The position numbers and the translations under genes are program-made. Shown piece by piece: positions 1 to 8,818 of a DNA stretch of 64,000 nt. The DNA comes from Scatosoma sp045594025 (GTDB lineage Bacteria; Bacillota; Clostridia; Christensenellales; Borkfalkiaceae), in NCBI GenBank assembly GCA_045594025.1, contig JAZNXS010000020.1, positions 19,252 through 83,251 of the forward strand, in the 5' to 3' direction. Below the pieces are notes generated by a model. That model did no database searches. It saw nothing but the letters and a program-made list of their open reading frames with translations, and was not told the DNA's origin. How positions within the stretch are numbered: the stretch's first letter is position 1; each line of letters starts with the position of its first letter.

Positions 1-391
1 ACGGACCTTCCAAGTGCACACCCAAAACGCGTGCACCCTCCTCAGAATCCGCTTCGCGATAAGCCTTTACCGCCTGCAAAGCTTTCGTGATATTTTCAGG
101 GCTTTGCGTCATCGTCGTAACGAGGAAAGAGGTAGTACCTTCCGCAGCCACCGTCTTTGCGATCATTGCGATGTCCTCTACCGTACCGTCCATACCGTCC
201 GAACCGCCTGCGCCGTGAATGTGCTGATCGATAAATCCGGGTAAAACGATTGTGTCTTCGGGAAGCTCGATCACCTCTGCGTTTTTACCGCCGCAGCGAG
301 AAATTTTTTCTATTTTTTCATCGAAACAAACCGTGCGCTTTACCAAACCTTTTCCGTCCACGTATACGGTTGCATTCTTAAAACATTTCAT
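1..391 (-). CDS. nagA: N-acetylglucosamine-6-phosphate deacetylase, N-terminal part (cut by window edge)
   Basis: Removes acetate from GlcNAc-6-phosphate, giving glucosamine-6-phosphate for glycolysis or wall precursors; cytosolic. Only about 130 N-terminal residues are in the window; the gene runs off the left edge. The amidohydrolase signature is visible: VLPGFIDQHIHGAGG carries the metal-binding HxH, and the fragment ends in GVHLEGP, another metal-ligand motif of the family. The start ATG at 391 follows GAGG at a normal distance. It lies 30 bp after the ROK-like kinase gene on the same strand, so the two are probably co-transcribed and act on amino sugars. Family call is firm; substrate is inferred from the NagA-like motifs. 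Confidence 0.9.
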   Translation of the reverse strand, partial: MKCFKNATVYVDGKGLVKRTVCFDEKIEKISRCGGKNAEVIELPEDTIVLPGFIDQHIHGAGGSDGMDGTVEDIAMIAKTVAAEGTTSFLVTTMTQSPENITKALQAVKAYREADSEEGARVLGVHLEGP

Positions 392-421
392 TTGTGTATC
401 CTCTGTTTATGATTCGCTTAA

Positions 422-1801
422 TTATTTGCTTGCAGGAAGGGAAGCCGCTGCGATACTCTGCCCTACGCGACGGCTGTTTTCATCGGGAAGACCGATATCG
501 AGCCCAGCAAATTCGGGATATTCTTCCGCCAACACCTTCTTACACGTTGCAAGAATGATATCGCCGCCTTTACCGCCCATTACACGGCCAAGCAAAAGCA
601 TGTGCTTGATATCGTAGAACTTCGCATAGAACGGAATCGTATGCGCCAAGTAAACGCCGATGTCTTCGTAGATTTGCGCCGCCAACGCGTTATCCTCTGC
701 CATGAGTGCCTGGATTTCCTTAAGCTTTTGCGCAGGCGTGAGACCTTCTGCAAACTTATGTCCGCCTGCTTCTGCAAGCTTGATTACAGCGTCTTGAGAG
801 AAGTACTTACAGCCAACGCCGAAGTCCCCACTCCATTCGTCCTGCATTGCACCTTCGTTGAAGTCTACGGGGGCAAATGCAAGTTCGGACAACCAACCGT
901 TGATACCGCCGTTCACGTTGATATAGCCAACCGCTTCGCTGGTACCCATTGCGATACCCAAAACGCCGTTGTCTTCCAAATCAATCGCCCCTGCAAGCGC
1001 CGTAACGTCGCCGTCGTTGGCTACTTCCAAAGGAATCTCTTTGCCGTATTCCTTGCTCATTTCTTTCGCTACGTTGATGTACATATTCTTTACGTAATCC
1101 CCGTGCTTTTGCTTGTCTACCTTGATAAACAAGGACGCTACCATGATCTTATTATCCACGTAAACGCCTGCCGAGGAAACACCGATGGTATCTACCGTAG
1201 GCATTTTGGAAGCCGCCGTCTTCATCGCCGTCAAAATTTCATTGTAATGATAGGTAGGATCTTCCGTAACCTTCGGATTCCAAACCACTTCTTCACTATA
1301 CACAACTTCGCCGTTGATCACAGCGCTTACCTTTCTATCCGAGCCGCCTGCGTCAAAACCGATACGGCAACCGTCCAAATAACCGCCTACGCGAATGGAT
1401 GCGTTCTTCTGCTCGGGAATTTGGTCTGCTTCCAACCATTCCACTTCGAAAGGTCTTTCGTAAACGCCACTCATGAACTCTACGTCGAACGCTCTCAACC
1501 CTTCCATCGTGTACGCTTTCTTTAAATATTCATAAATGGATTTGCTGCCTGCAACGGAAATTTTAAAGCCGCCGACTACCCACAAAATCGTCTTCGCAAG
1601 ACGTTCCGCTACACGGAAATTCAACGCGTCGTTGATACCGTCTTCCAACGCGTCGTATTTGTATACGTAGTTATAGCCGCCGCTACGTTCTGCAACGAGC
1701 GTTACCGCTACGGGTTTACCACTCTTTTTTACTTCCGCATCAAAATCGTTAAGCGCTTTGATCATGGGATAAAAGTTTTTGTCCAATACAGGCAATTTCA
1801 T
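422..1801 (-). CDS. ROK-family-like sugar kinase with extra N-terminal domain
   Basis: 459 residues, longer than the usual 300-320 of ROK kinases. The ASKHA fold seems to begin near residue 148 with IGFDAGGSDRKVSAV (phosphate-1 loop); ANDGDVTALAGA and IAMGTSEAVGYIN resemble the later ROK phosphate motifs. The ROK zinc motif (GHxnCxCGxxGC) is not present. The first 140 residues match nothing I recognise. A likely role is phosphorylation of an amino sugar or hexose, because nagA follows 30 bp downstream, but the substrate cannot be read from sequence. Its promoter spacer contains a perfect palindrome (1843-1859), so it is probably repressed by a dedicated regulator. It could also be a sugar-binding regulator-like paralogue without kinase activity. 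Confidence 0.6.
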   Translation of the reverse strand: MKLPVLDKNFYPMIKALNDFDAEVKKSGKPVAVTLVAERSGGYNYVYKYDALEDGINDALNFRVAERLAKTILWVVGGFKISVAGSKSIYEYLKKAYTMEGLRAFDVEFMSGVYERPFEVEWLEADQIPEQKNASIRVGGYLDGCRIGFDAGGSDRKVSAVINGEVVYSEEVVWNPKVTEDPTYHYNEILTAMKTAASKMPTVDTIGVSSAGVYVDNKIMVASLFIKVDKQKHGDYVKNMYINVAKEMSKEYGKEIPLEVANDGDVTALAGAIDLEDNGVLGIAMGTSEAVGYINVNGGINGWLSELAFAPVDFNEGAMQDEWSGDFGVGCKYFSQDAVIKLAEAGGHKFAEGLTPAQKLKEIQALMAEDNALAAQIYEDIGVYLAHTIPFYAKFYDIKHMLLLGRVMGGKGGDIILATCKKVLAEEYPEFAGLDIGLPDENSRRVGQSIAAASLPASK

Positions 1802-1832
1802 AATATATCTCCTCTATTATAAGTTTAACTTT

Positions 1833-1861
1833 ATTATACCGAGTAATTCTATGAATTACAA
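1833..1861 (-). promoter_or_regulatory. Promoter of the ROK-like kinase/nagA unit with palindromic operator
   Basis: On the minus strand TTGTAA (1856-1861) and TATAAT (1833-1838) are 17 bp apart. Nearly the whole spacer is a perfect palindrome, GTAATTC-tat-GAATTAC (1843-1859), well placed for a repressor to block RNA polymerase. Confidence 0.65.
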
Positions 1862-1924
1862 TAGAAAATCTTTCACGGTTTTGTGATATTCTTTCATAAA
1901 TCATTAAGGCGAAATTTTTACATT

Positions 1925-1952
1925 AAAAAAGCGAGCGTGCGCTCGCTTTTTA
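1925..1952 (-). terminator. Terminator of the phosphohexomutase operon
   Basis: A-rich/T-rich flanked hairpin with stem GCGAGCG/CGCTCGC just past the pgm stop codon. The T run on the minus strand is good. Confidence 0.8.
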
Positions 1953-1958
1953 TACAAT

Positions 1959-3680
1959 TTAATTTTTTGCTTTTTCCAACAGTTCGTTTACCGCCGCCTG
2001 CAATTCGACGAGCTTCGCGTTTGCCGCCCCTTCATCTTTCGCTTTCAGCGAATAATAGATCTTAAGCTTAGGCTCTGTACCGCTGGGACGAACGCAAACG
2101 AACGAACCGCCTGCAAGTTCGTAATACACGCAATTACACTTGGGAATATCCATTTCCTCTACGCTTCCACTTGCCAAAACCGTACGTTTTGCTGCGCTGT
2201 AATCGCGAATCGCTTCTACTGTCAAACCTGCAAAATCAGTAGGTTGCATGCGCTTCAAACCGTCTACTACCGCATTCATTTCCTTCATAGCGTTCAAGCC
2301 GGAATATTGAATGGAAACGTTTTTATCCAGCACGTAGCCGTACTTAGCGTAAATTTCTTGCAATCTTCCGTAAACGGTTTTGCCGATATAGGTATAATAG
2401 CAAACCATTTCCGCGCAAATCATAGACGCCACCACCGCATCTTTATCTCTTGCATGCGTACCTCTAAGATAACCGCAGGATTCTTCAAAGCCGAAAATGT
2501 AAGTATGCTTGCCGTCCTTTTCCCACTGCTTGATCTTTTCCCCGATGAATTTAAATCCAACGGGCGTTTCGTATAAAGCAACGCCATAATCGTCGCAGAG
2601 CGCTTTTGCCATACCCGTTGTGACGAAAGATTTCACAACCGCGGCATTCGAGGGCATAACGCCGTCTTCGGAAAGTCTGGTAAGGATATAATCCAACAGC
2701 AAAATCCCCACTTGGTTTCCCGAAAGCGCAACAAATTCTCCGTTTTCGTCTTTGAGCGCTACGCCAAGACGGTCGGAATCGGGGTCGGTGCCGAATACCA
2801 CGTCCGCGTCGATTTCATTCGCCAAAGCAATACCCATCGAAAGGGTTTCCTTATATTCGGGATTAGGCACTTTTACCGTAGAAAACTCGGTATCTTTCTT
2901 CGTTTGCGCTTCCACAACCGTCGCCTTGATTCCCAACTTTTTCAAAATCGCCATAACGGGCACGTAACCGCTACCATGTACGGGCGTATATACCAACTTT
3001 AAATCCTTTCCGCACTTTTCCACCGCTTCTTGCGAAAGGGTGAGTTTGGAAAGTTCTTCTATGTAATCTTTGTCTAACTGTGACGGAACAGGCAAAATCA
3101 AAGGACTGTTTTCTTCCGCGGACACGGAAAGATAATCTTCGATTTGATTGATATACGAAACAACCTTTTCGGTATCCTCAGGGGACATCTGCGCGCCGTC
3201 CTCGCCGTATACTTTATATCCGTTATATTCCTTGGGATTATGGCTCGCCGTTACCATAACGCCTGCGATTGTATTCAAATAGCGCACTGCATACGAAAGC
3301 ATGGGCACGGGATGCACGTCGTCGAAAAGATAGGCTTTGATACCGTTCTTTGCCAAAACCCCTGCCGCCGCCTTTGCGAACTCTTCCGATTTTCTTCTTG
3401 TATCGTAAGAAATGACAACGCCGCGCGCCATTTCTGCTTCGCCCAACGATTTGATCCATTCTGCCAAGCCCTGCGTAGCGCGCATTACCGTATAAATATT
3501 CATCATATTAATACCGTAGCCGATTACCCCACGCATACCTGCCGTACCGAATTCCATTTCGCCGCCGAAACGGTATTCCAATTCCTTTTCGTTGCCTGCT
3601 AAGCTTTCCAGCTCCGCTTTACCCTCTGCGCAAAGCGCAGGATTTGCCAGCCACTGACGATATTTTGCCAAATAATCCAT
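1959..3680 (-). CDS. Phosphoglucomutase/phosphomannomutase (alpha-D-phosphohexomutase family)
   Basis: Interconverts 1-phospho and 6-phospho hexoses, most likely glucose, linking glycolysis to nucleotide-sugar synthesis. 573 residues from the chosen ATG at 3680, the length usual for Gram-positive PgcA-type enzymes. The phosphoserine loop VTASHNPKEYNGYKV, the metal-binding loop FGTDPDSDRLGV, the sugar-binding loop GFEESCGY and the phosphate-binding VRPSGTEPKLK occur in family order. The start is set by GGAGGGAAAG right before it; a start 54 bp upstream would add a basic tail and lacks a site. It is the last gene of a three-gene operon behind two membrane proteins (22 bp gap). Glucose versus mannose preference is not visible. 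Confidence 0.93.
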   Translation of the reverse strand: MDYLAKYRQWLANPALCAEGKAELESLAGNEKELEYRFGGEMEFGTAGMRGVIGYGINMMNIYTVMRATQGLAEWIKSLGEAEMARGVVISYDTRRKSEEFAKAAAGVLAKNGIKAYLFDDVHPVPMLSYAVRYLNTIAGVMVTASHNPKEYNGYKVYGEDGAQMSPEDTEKVVSYINQIEDYLSVSAEENSPLILPVPSQLDKDYIEELSKLTLSQEAVEKCGKDLKLVYTPVHGSGYVPVMAILKKLGIKATVVEAQTKKDTEFSTVKVPNPEYKETLSMGIALANEIDADVVFGTDPDSDRLGVALKDENGEFVALSGNQVGILLLDYILTRLSEDGVMPSNAAVVKSFVTTGMAKALCDDYGVALYETPVGFKFIGEKIKQWEKDGKHTYIFGFEESCGYLRGTHARDKDAVVASMICAEMVCYYTYIGKTVYGRLQEIYAKYGYVLDKNVSIQYSGLNAMKEMNAVVDGLKRMQPTDFAGLTVEAIRDYSAAKRTVLASGSVEEMDIPKCNCVYYELAGGSFVCVRPSGTEPKLKIYYSLKAKDEGAANAKLVELQAAVNELLEKAKN

Positions 3681-3702
3681 CTTTCCCTCCATATATTTGA
3701 TT

Positions 3703-4719
3703 TTACTTTTCTTCCTCTTTGGGTTCCTCTTCAAGCGGCGCAGGGTTCAATTCCTTTTCCACTTCTTCAATATATTCGAAGAAATGCTCGCTATCGCCGT
3801 GATCGGGATTGCTTTCAATTCTTTCATACGTGATGAAATATTTTTTACCTTTCATTGTATAGTAGTTTACGTACTGGATACAAATAAACAACAGATACGA
3901 AGTAGGGACGGTAACGAGCAACGCGCTACCGAACGTACAAATTGCCGCTACCACGTTGATAACGATAACCATGTACACCGCTACCACGTACAGCGAGAAT
4001 ACCTTAATCCCCTGTCTCTTTTCACGCTTATTCTCGTAGCGGAGCGCATCTTTCAATTTCTTCCCGTCCGCCGTCATAGCAGGCATCCAGTGATTGGTCA
4101 GCGTCAACTTGAACGATTGACTAAGTACAATCACCGTAACGGATAAAAACAACGCCAAAAGCAAAGGCAAAAATCTTAAGAACACGCAAGAAATGGCAAT
4201 CGCCGCCGCATCGAATAAAAAGGCAATCGGAACGTATACCCCTGCATAAGCGCTGGCTTTGCCGAGGTTTGCCACAAACGCCGTACCAAACGGCGTATCC
4301 GCATACGTGGCCATTTTATCATTCATAGTACTACCGATTGTAAAATAGAACAACGTATCTACAAAACGGCTGAACAAATACACGAACAGACAGCCGATTA
4401 CGGTAAACACCAATTCCCAACGCATGGAAAGAATCAAATCGATTACCTTTTTCAAAGAGCCACCTTCCCCAAATACAGCGTCAACGTAATGTTTCGAATC
4501 CACGCCGGCTTCATGGGATACGAGCGCCGTGAAAATACCTTTGAAATTCTCAATCAATTCTTGCGTGACGTCCGCCTCAATAATTTCCATGACTTCGGGA
4601 ATAATCAAGGCACTACAAAGCGCGCAAACCACCAGCCCCATGATTACTTTATAAATAAACAGCCTATAAGTCTGTTTGAAATTTTCCATCAACAATCGGA
4701 TACTGTTTCCAAATCTCAT
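3703..4719 (-). CDS. Multi-pass membrane protein of unknown function
   Basis: 338 residues with hydrophobic stretches near 20-48, 100-125, 155-205 (two segments) and 240-290 (two segments), and a strongly acidic C-terminal tail ending EEPKEEEK. I do not recognise a functional family. It is the middle gene of an operon: the preceding membrane protein ends 12 bp upstream and phosphohexomutase starts 22 bp downstream. The two membrane proteins share general layout (N-terminal helix, large non-cytoplasmic loop, paired helices) and may be partners or distant paralogues. No catalytic motif is apparent. Confidence 0.7.
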   Translation of the reverse strand: MRFGNSIRLLMENFKQTYRLFIYKVIMGLVVCALCSALIIPEVMEIIEADVTQELIENFKGIFTALVSHEAGVDSKHYVDAVFGEGGSLKKVIDLILSMRWELVFTVIGCLFVYLFSRFVDTLFYFTIGSTMNDKMATYADTPFGTAFVANLGKASAYAGVYVPIAFLFDAAAIAISCVFLRFLPLLLALFLSVTVIVLSQSFKLTLTNHWMPAMTADGKKLKDALRYENKREKRQGIKVFSLYVVAVYMVIVINVVAAICTFGSALLVTVPTSYLLFICIQYVNYYTMKGKKYFITYERIESNPDHGDSEHFFEYIEEVEKELNPAPLEEEPKEEEK

Positions 4720-4731
4720 TGTATGCTCTCC

Positions 4732-5550
4732 TTAATAATATTTTCTCAAATCCGCCCTTTCGATATGATCGCAGTCGAAATAAGCAATTTCCATACGTAC
4801 GCAATAATATAAGAGCAACAATGCGTATACCATGGTTGTAATCAACGTAAAAATACTGCCGGGTAAGAATATAGCGCATACGCCGATAAGCGCTTCAGCT
4901 GCCAGCAACGCAAGAATTTGCCTACCGATAATTTTCCATTGAATCGGGGTTAACAGCTGATGGGAATATTCCAACGCTTCCAGCATCGGGAAACCGGTGA
5001 TTTGCATGCAGGGCAACCATAAATAGATTTGCCCTACCACGTATAACAATACGACGTGCATCGCAAGATAAATCAGCCCTACTGCAATATAAGCAACTAT
5101 CACGTTTGGAATCATTGCCAGAAAATACAGCAACGCCGACGTGATTAAGGACCAAATTTCATAAATTGCCAAGAACAGCAACCCATATCCAAACGTAGAA
5201 GGAATGTTATCGTTCAGCTTGGAAAGCAACCCGTTAAAAGTCCTCTTCCCTATGCGCATATGCTTTTCCAAAAACGCCATAAACAACGCCACACAGGGAA
5301 AGATAGCGATAATCCCCAACAAGCCCGTGACGGTGGAAATCGGATCGCCGAAGTTCAGCACCGAAATCGTGCGAAACAAATCAGCAAACGACCACGTGGA
5401 TATATTTCCCGTAAACGCTGCGTTTAGTACGTTTTCAATGGAATCTTCCGCAAGCGCAAGAGAAAGTAAAAACGCAGGCAATATGACAAATGGGACTGTA
5501 TAAAAGAAATTTTTAAAGATGTACTTCGATGTTTGAGCTGTGTATTTCAT
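4732..5550 (-). CDS. Multi-pass membrane protein of unknown function
   Basis: 272 residues from the ATG at 5550, chosen because GAGGAATAACT precedes it; an upstream start at 5625 would lie inside the promoter. About six hydrophobic segments are visible (near 20-40, 72-95, 120-142, 148-172, 205-225, 230-250). The pattern is that of small polytopic proteins of unknown role; I find no motif that assigns a function. It is the first gene of the operon with the other membrane protein and phosphohexomutase, which could hint at envelope polysaccharide work, but that is only contextual. Confidence 0.7.
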   Translation of the reverse strand: MKYTAQTSKYIFKNFFYTVPFVILPAFLLSLALAEDSIENVLNAAFTGNISTWSFADLFRTISVLNFGDPISTVTGLLGIIAIFPCVALFMAFLEKHMRIGKRTFNGLLSKLNDNIPSTFGYGLLFLAIYEIWSLITSALLYFLAMIPNVIVAYIAVGLIYLAMHVVLLYVVGQIYLWLPCMQITGFPMLEALEYSHQLLTPIQWKIIGRQILALLAAEALIGVCAIFLPGSIFTLITTMVYALLLLYYCVRMEIAYFDCDHIERADLRKYY

Positions 5551-5584
5551 AGTTATTCCTCGTAATATTCGAAAAACCTTTAAT

Positions 5585-5613
5585 AGTATATCACAAAAAA
5601 TGAAACATGTAAA
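5585..5613 (-). promoter_or_regulatory. Promoter of the membrane-protein/phosphohexomutase operon
   Basis: Minus-strand TTTACA (5608-5613) and TATACT (5585-5590) with a 17-bp spacer, 35 bp before the first start codon. Confidence 0.6.
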
Positions 5614-5647
5614 GTATTTTCCCAAAAAAAGCCTTGTGAAAGATAAA

Positions 5648-5672
5648 ACCCTCCCCTAGCAGGGAGAGTTTC
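5648..5672 (-). terminator. Terminator-like hairpin after the citrate operon
   Basis: CTCCC-ctag-cAGGGAG type stem just beyond the isocitrate dehydrogenase stop, flanked by A and T runs. Confidence 0.6.
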
Positions 5673-5679
5673 TGTTATT

Positions 5680-6858
5680 TTAGGAAAGTTTTTGTAAAGT
5701 TTCCATCACGTAATCGCCAAATTGATCGCAGGTAGCGCCTGTATCTCTGCCCGTGATGACGTATTTCTTTTCCTCAAACGAACAAATATCCAACGCCTTT
5801 TCCAGCTTATCCGCGCGATCTTGCAAACCAATATGAGAGAGCAACATAACGCAAGCGCGCAGCATCGAACAAGGATCTGCATACTTCCCTCTGCCTTCGC
5901 TAATCATACGGGGCGCAGAGCCGTGTATCGCCTCGAACATTGCGTATTTCTTACCGATATTCGCACAGCCTGCCGTACCCACGCCGCCTTGGAATTCCGC
6001 CGCCTCGTCCGAAATAATGTCGCCGTAAAGATTCGGCAGTAACAGCACCTGGAAATCACGACGGCGCTTTTTATCCACAAGCTTTGCCGTCATAATATCC
6101 GCATACCATTCGTCCGTGACGATATCGGGATATAAATCCCCCACCTTATGGCAATCCTCTAAAAAGTTTCCGTCCGTCGTTTTGATAACATTCGCCTTGG
6201 TGACGAGGGAAACTCGGTGAAAGCCGTTTTTATGCGCATAATCGTATGCCAAACGTGCAATTCTGTCCGAGCCTTGCTTTGTCGTAACCGTAAAGTCTAC
6301 CGCCAAATCCTCCGTGATATTAAACCCAGATGCCCCGATGGCATAACCGCCCTCCGTGTTTTCACGGAAAATCGTCCAGTTGATTCCCTCTTCGGGTACT
6401 TTTACGGGACGGATATTCGCAAACAAATCCAGCGCTTTTCTCATCGCTACGTTTGCCGATTCGATGTTAGGCATACCGCTACCCTTTTGCGGCGTTGTCG
6501 TAGGACCTTTCAATATAACGTGACACGCTTTCAATTCCGCCATGACGTCGTCGGGAATCGCTTTCCCTTGGGCAATACGGTTTTCAATCGTCAATCCGTC
6601 GATATCCTTGAATTCCACTTTCCCTGCTTTTACAAGATCGGCAAGGATAAATTCAAGCACCCGTCTTGCCTGCGCAGAGATGATGGGGCCGATTCCGTCG
6701 CCGCCGCACACACCGATTTTAATACAATCGAGCGCCGCATAATCCACGAAATCACCTTGCGCTTTCATATCTTCTACCCTCGCCAGCTGATCCGCCATCA
6801 ATTTTCTAAATTTTTCGCATGCTACGTCCAGTTGCGCTGCATATTCTTCCTTTTTCAT
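5680..6858 (-). CDS. icd: Isocitrate dehydrogenase (isocitrate/isopropylmalate dehydrogenase family)
   Basis: Oxidative decarboxylation of isocitrate to 2-oxoglutarate. 392 residues: the beta-decarboxylating dehydrogenase fold begins near residue 47 (IGVCGGDGIGP), preceded by an unusual predicted-helical extension of about 45 residues. Substrate-site motifs include IESANVAMRKAL, FRENTEGGYAIG and LYGDIISDEAAEF. In the cofactor loop HGSAPRMIS the two residues after the conserved Pro are Arg-Met, neither the Asp-Ile of NAD enzymes nor the Lys-Tyr of NADP enzymes, so cofactor use is uncertain. The gene starts 9 bp after aconitase and ends the operon. An isopropylmalate dehydrogenase is less likely because the neighbours make citrate and isomerise it. 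Confidence 0.85.
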   Translation of the reverse strand: MKKEEYAAQLDVACEKFRKLMADQLARVEDMKAQGDFVDYAALDCIKIGVCGGDGIGPIISAQARRVLEFILADLVKAGKVEFKDIDGLTIENRIAQGKAIPDDVMAELKACHVILKGPTTTPQKGSGMPNIESANVAMRKALDLFANIRPVKVPEEGINWTIFRENTEGGYAIGASGFNITEDLAVDFTVTTKQGSDRIARLAYDYAHKNGFHRVSLVTKANVIKTTDGNFLEDCHKVGDLYPDIVTDEWYADIMTAKLVDKKRRRDFQVLLLPNLYGDIISDEAAEFQGGVGTAGCANIGKKYAMFEAIHGSAPRMISEGRGKYADPCSMLRACVMLLSHIGLQDRADKLEKALDICSFEEKKYVITGRDTGATCDQFGDYVMETLQKLS

Positions 6859-6867
6859 ACTTCTCTC

Positions 6868-8814
6868 CTATTTTTGATTTTTCGTATAATTCAAACAACC
6901 GCCTGCAAGCAACATTTCACGCTGTCTTGCCGACAAATTCAAAACGAGTTTCGCCGTTTTCCCGTTGGTTTTATCAACGAGCGTCGCCTCTGAAGCGGTT
7001 GCTACCGCCTCCGCAAAACCTTTGATCTCCAAAACGTCACCCTCGTTAAAGCCGTCGTAATCGTCAGGATTTGCAAGCGTCATGGGCACGATGCCGAAAT
7101 TGATTAGATTCGCCACGTGAATGCGCGCAAAACTCTTGGCGATTACCGCCTTAATCCCCAAATACAGGGGCACTAAAGCCGCATGCTCTCTCGATGAGCC
7201 CTGGCCATAGTTCGCGCCGCCTAAAATCACGCCGCCGCCCTGCGCTTTCGCTCTTTCGGGAAAGTCTTTATCGCATACCGTAAAGCAAAATTCGGATAAT
7301 TTGGGAACGTTGGAACGGTACGGCAATACCTTCGTCCCTGCCGGCATGATATGGTCGGTAGTAATATCGTCGCCCACCTTCAAAATCAGCGAGCAAGCCA
7401 AATCCTTCTCAGGGGATTTCCCTATGGGAATAGGCTTGATATTCGGGCCGCGTTCCACCGTTACTCCGTCCATCTTGTCCGCCGCCACAGGAAGTTCAAT
7501 CAAGTTATCGTTGATTTTGAATACCTGCGGCATTTCAATAGCAGGCGCAACACCGAGCGTCGTCGGATCTGTGAACACACCCGTAATCGCGGACGCCGCC
7601 GCCGTTTCCGGCGAAACCAAGTAAACCTGCGCGTCTGCAGTGCCGCTACGCGCAAGGAAATTTCTGTTAAAGGTACGCAAGCTGACACCTGCCGACTGCG
7701 GAGAAAAACCCATACCGATACAAGGCCCGCAAGCGCATTCCAAAATTCTTGCGCCTGCGTTGATCAAATCCGCCAAAGCGCCGCACTCTGCCAGCATCGT
7801 ATATACCTGCTTAGAGCCGGGCGAAATGGAAAGGCTCACGTTAGGATGCACCGTCTTTCCTTTGAGAATCGCCGCGACCGTCAACATATCCTGCATGGAG
7901 GAGTTGGTACACGAACCGATACATACCTGATTGATTTTCATGCCCTGCAAAGCAGAAACCTCTTTTACGTTATCCGGACTGTGCGGACAAGCTGCCAACG
8001 GTTTCAATCCGCTTAAATCGATTGTATATTCCGCATCGTAAACCGCGTCTATATCCGAGGAAAGCTCGATATAATCCTCCTCTCTGCCCTCCGCCTTAAG
8101 GAAAGCTTTCGTCACCTCGTCAGAGGGGAAAATAGAGCTGGTTGCGCCGAGCTCTGCGCCCATGTTCGTAATCGTCGCTCTCTGCGGCACGGAAAGCGTT
8201 TTCACGCCCTCCCCTGCATATTCCACAATCGCGCCGACGCCCCCCTTGACGCCAAGCAAACGAAGCACCTCCAAAATGACGTCCTTCGCCCCTACGTAAT
8301 CGGACAGCTTGCCGATTAAATTGATTTTTATCATCTTGGGCATGGTGATGTAGTACGTGCCGCCGCCCATAGCAACCGCTACGTCCAAGCCGCCTGCGCC
8401 CATACCCAGCATGCCGATACCGCCTGCCGTAGGCGTATGACTATCGGAACCGATCAGCGTTTTCCCCGGCTTAGAGAACCTCTCTAAATGCACCTGATGA
8501 CAAATGCCGTTGCCCGGCCTAGAAAAACGAATGCCGTGTTTTTTCGTCACCGTTTGGATATAGCGGTGATCGTCTGCGTTTTCAAAGCCTGCCTGCAAGG
8601 TATTATGATCGATATAGGCAACGGAGAGCTCCGTTTTTACGCGATCTATCCCCATCGCTTCAAACTGCAAATACGCCATCGTTCCCGTGGCGTCCTGCGT
8701 CAGCGTTTGATCGATGCGAAGCCCGATCTCCTGCCCCGTTATCATTTCACCGCATACCAAATGCGATTTTATAATTTTTTGCGCAATCGTATAACCCATA
8801 TTTCTGTTCTCCAC
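6868..8814 (-). CDS. acn: Aconitate hydratase
   Basis: Isomerises citrate to isocitrate through cis-aconitate with a [4Fe-4S] cluster. 648 residues, the short monomeric form common in Clostridia rather than the roughly 890-residue AcnA. Cluster ligands are visible as CIGSCTNSS and CACGPCIGMG (C..C pair); the catalytic swivelling domain contains GANYGQGSSREHAAL. SDSHTPTAGGIGMLGMG is the typical N-terminal active-site block. It sits between the Re-citrate synthase gene (4 bp upstream) and isocitrate dehydrogenase (9 bp downstream), so the three must be transcribed together and form one pathway. Homoaconitase is possible by family, but the context favours citrate. Confidence 0.93.
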   Translation of the reverse strand: MENRNMGYTIAQKIIKSHLVCGEMITGQEIGLRIDQTLTQDATGTMAYLQFEAMGIDRVKTELSVAYIDHNTLQAGFENADDHRYIQTVTKKHGIRFSRPGNGICHQVHLERFSKPGKTLIGSDSHTPTAGGIGMLGMGAGGLDVAVAMGGGTYYITMPKMIKINLIGKLSDYVGAKDVILEVLRLLGVKGGVGAIVEYAGEGVKTLSVPQRATITNMGAELGATSSIFPSDEVTKAFLKAEGREEDYIELSSDIDAVYDAEYTIDLSGLKPLAACPHSPDNVKEVSALQGMKINQVCIGSCTNSSMQDMLTVAAILKGKTVHPNVSLSISPGSKQVYTMLAECGALADLINAGARILECACGPCIGMGFSPQSAGVSLRTFNRNFLARSGTADAQVYLVSPETAAASAITGVFTDPTTLGVAPAIEMPQVFKINDNLIELPVAADKMDGVTVERGPNIKPIPIGKSPEKDLACSLILKVGDDITTDHIMPAGTKVLPYRSNVPKLSEFCFTVCDKDFPERAKAQGGGVILGGANYGQGSSREHAALVPLYLGIKAVIAKSFARIHVANLINFGIVPMTLANPDDYDGFNEGDVLEIKGFAEAVATASEATLVDKTNGKTAKLVLNLSARQREMLLAGGCLNYTKNQK

Positions 8815-8818
8815 GTCT

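Noticed and set aside
602..1525. 307-codon plus-strand open frame over the ROK-like gene
   Set aside because: Shadow of the minus-strand gene; composition and absence of a Shine-Dalgarno argue against coding.
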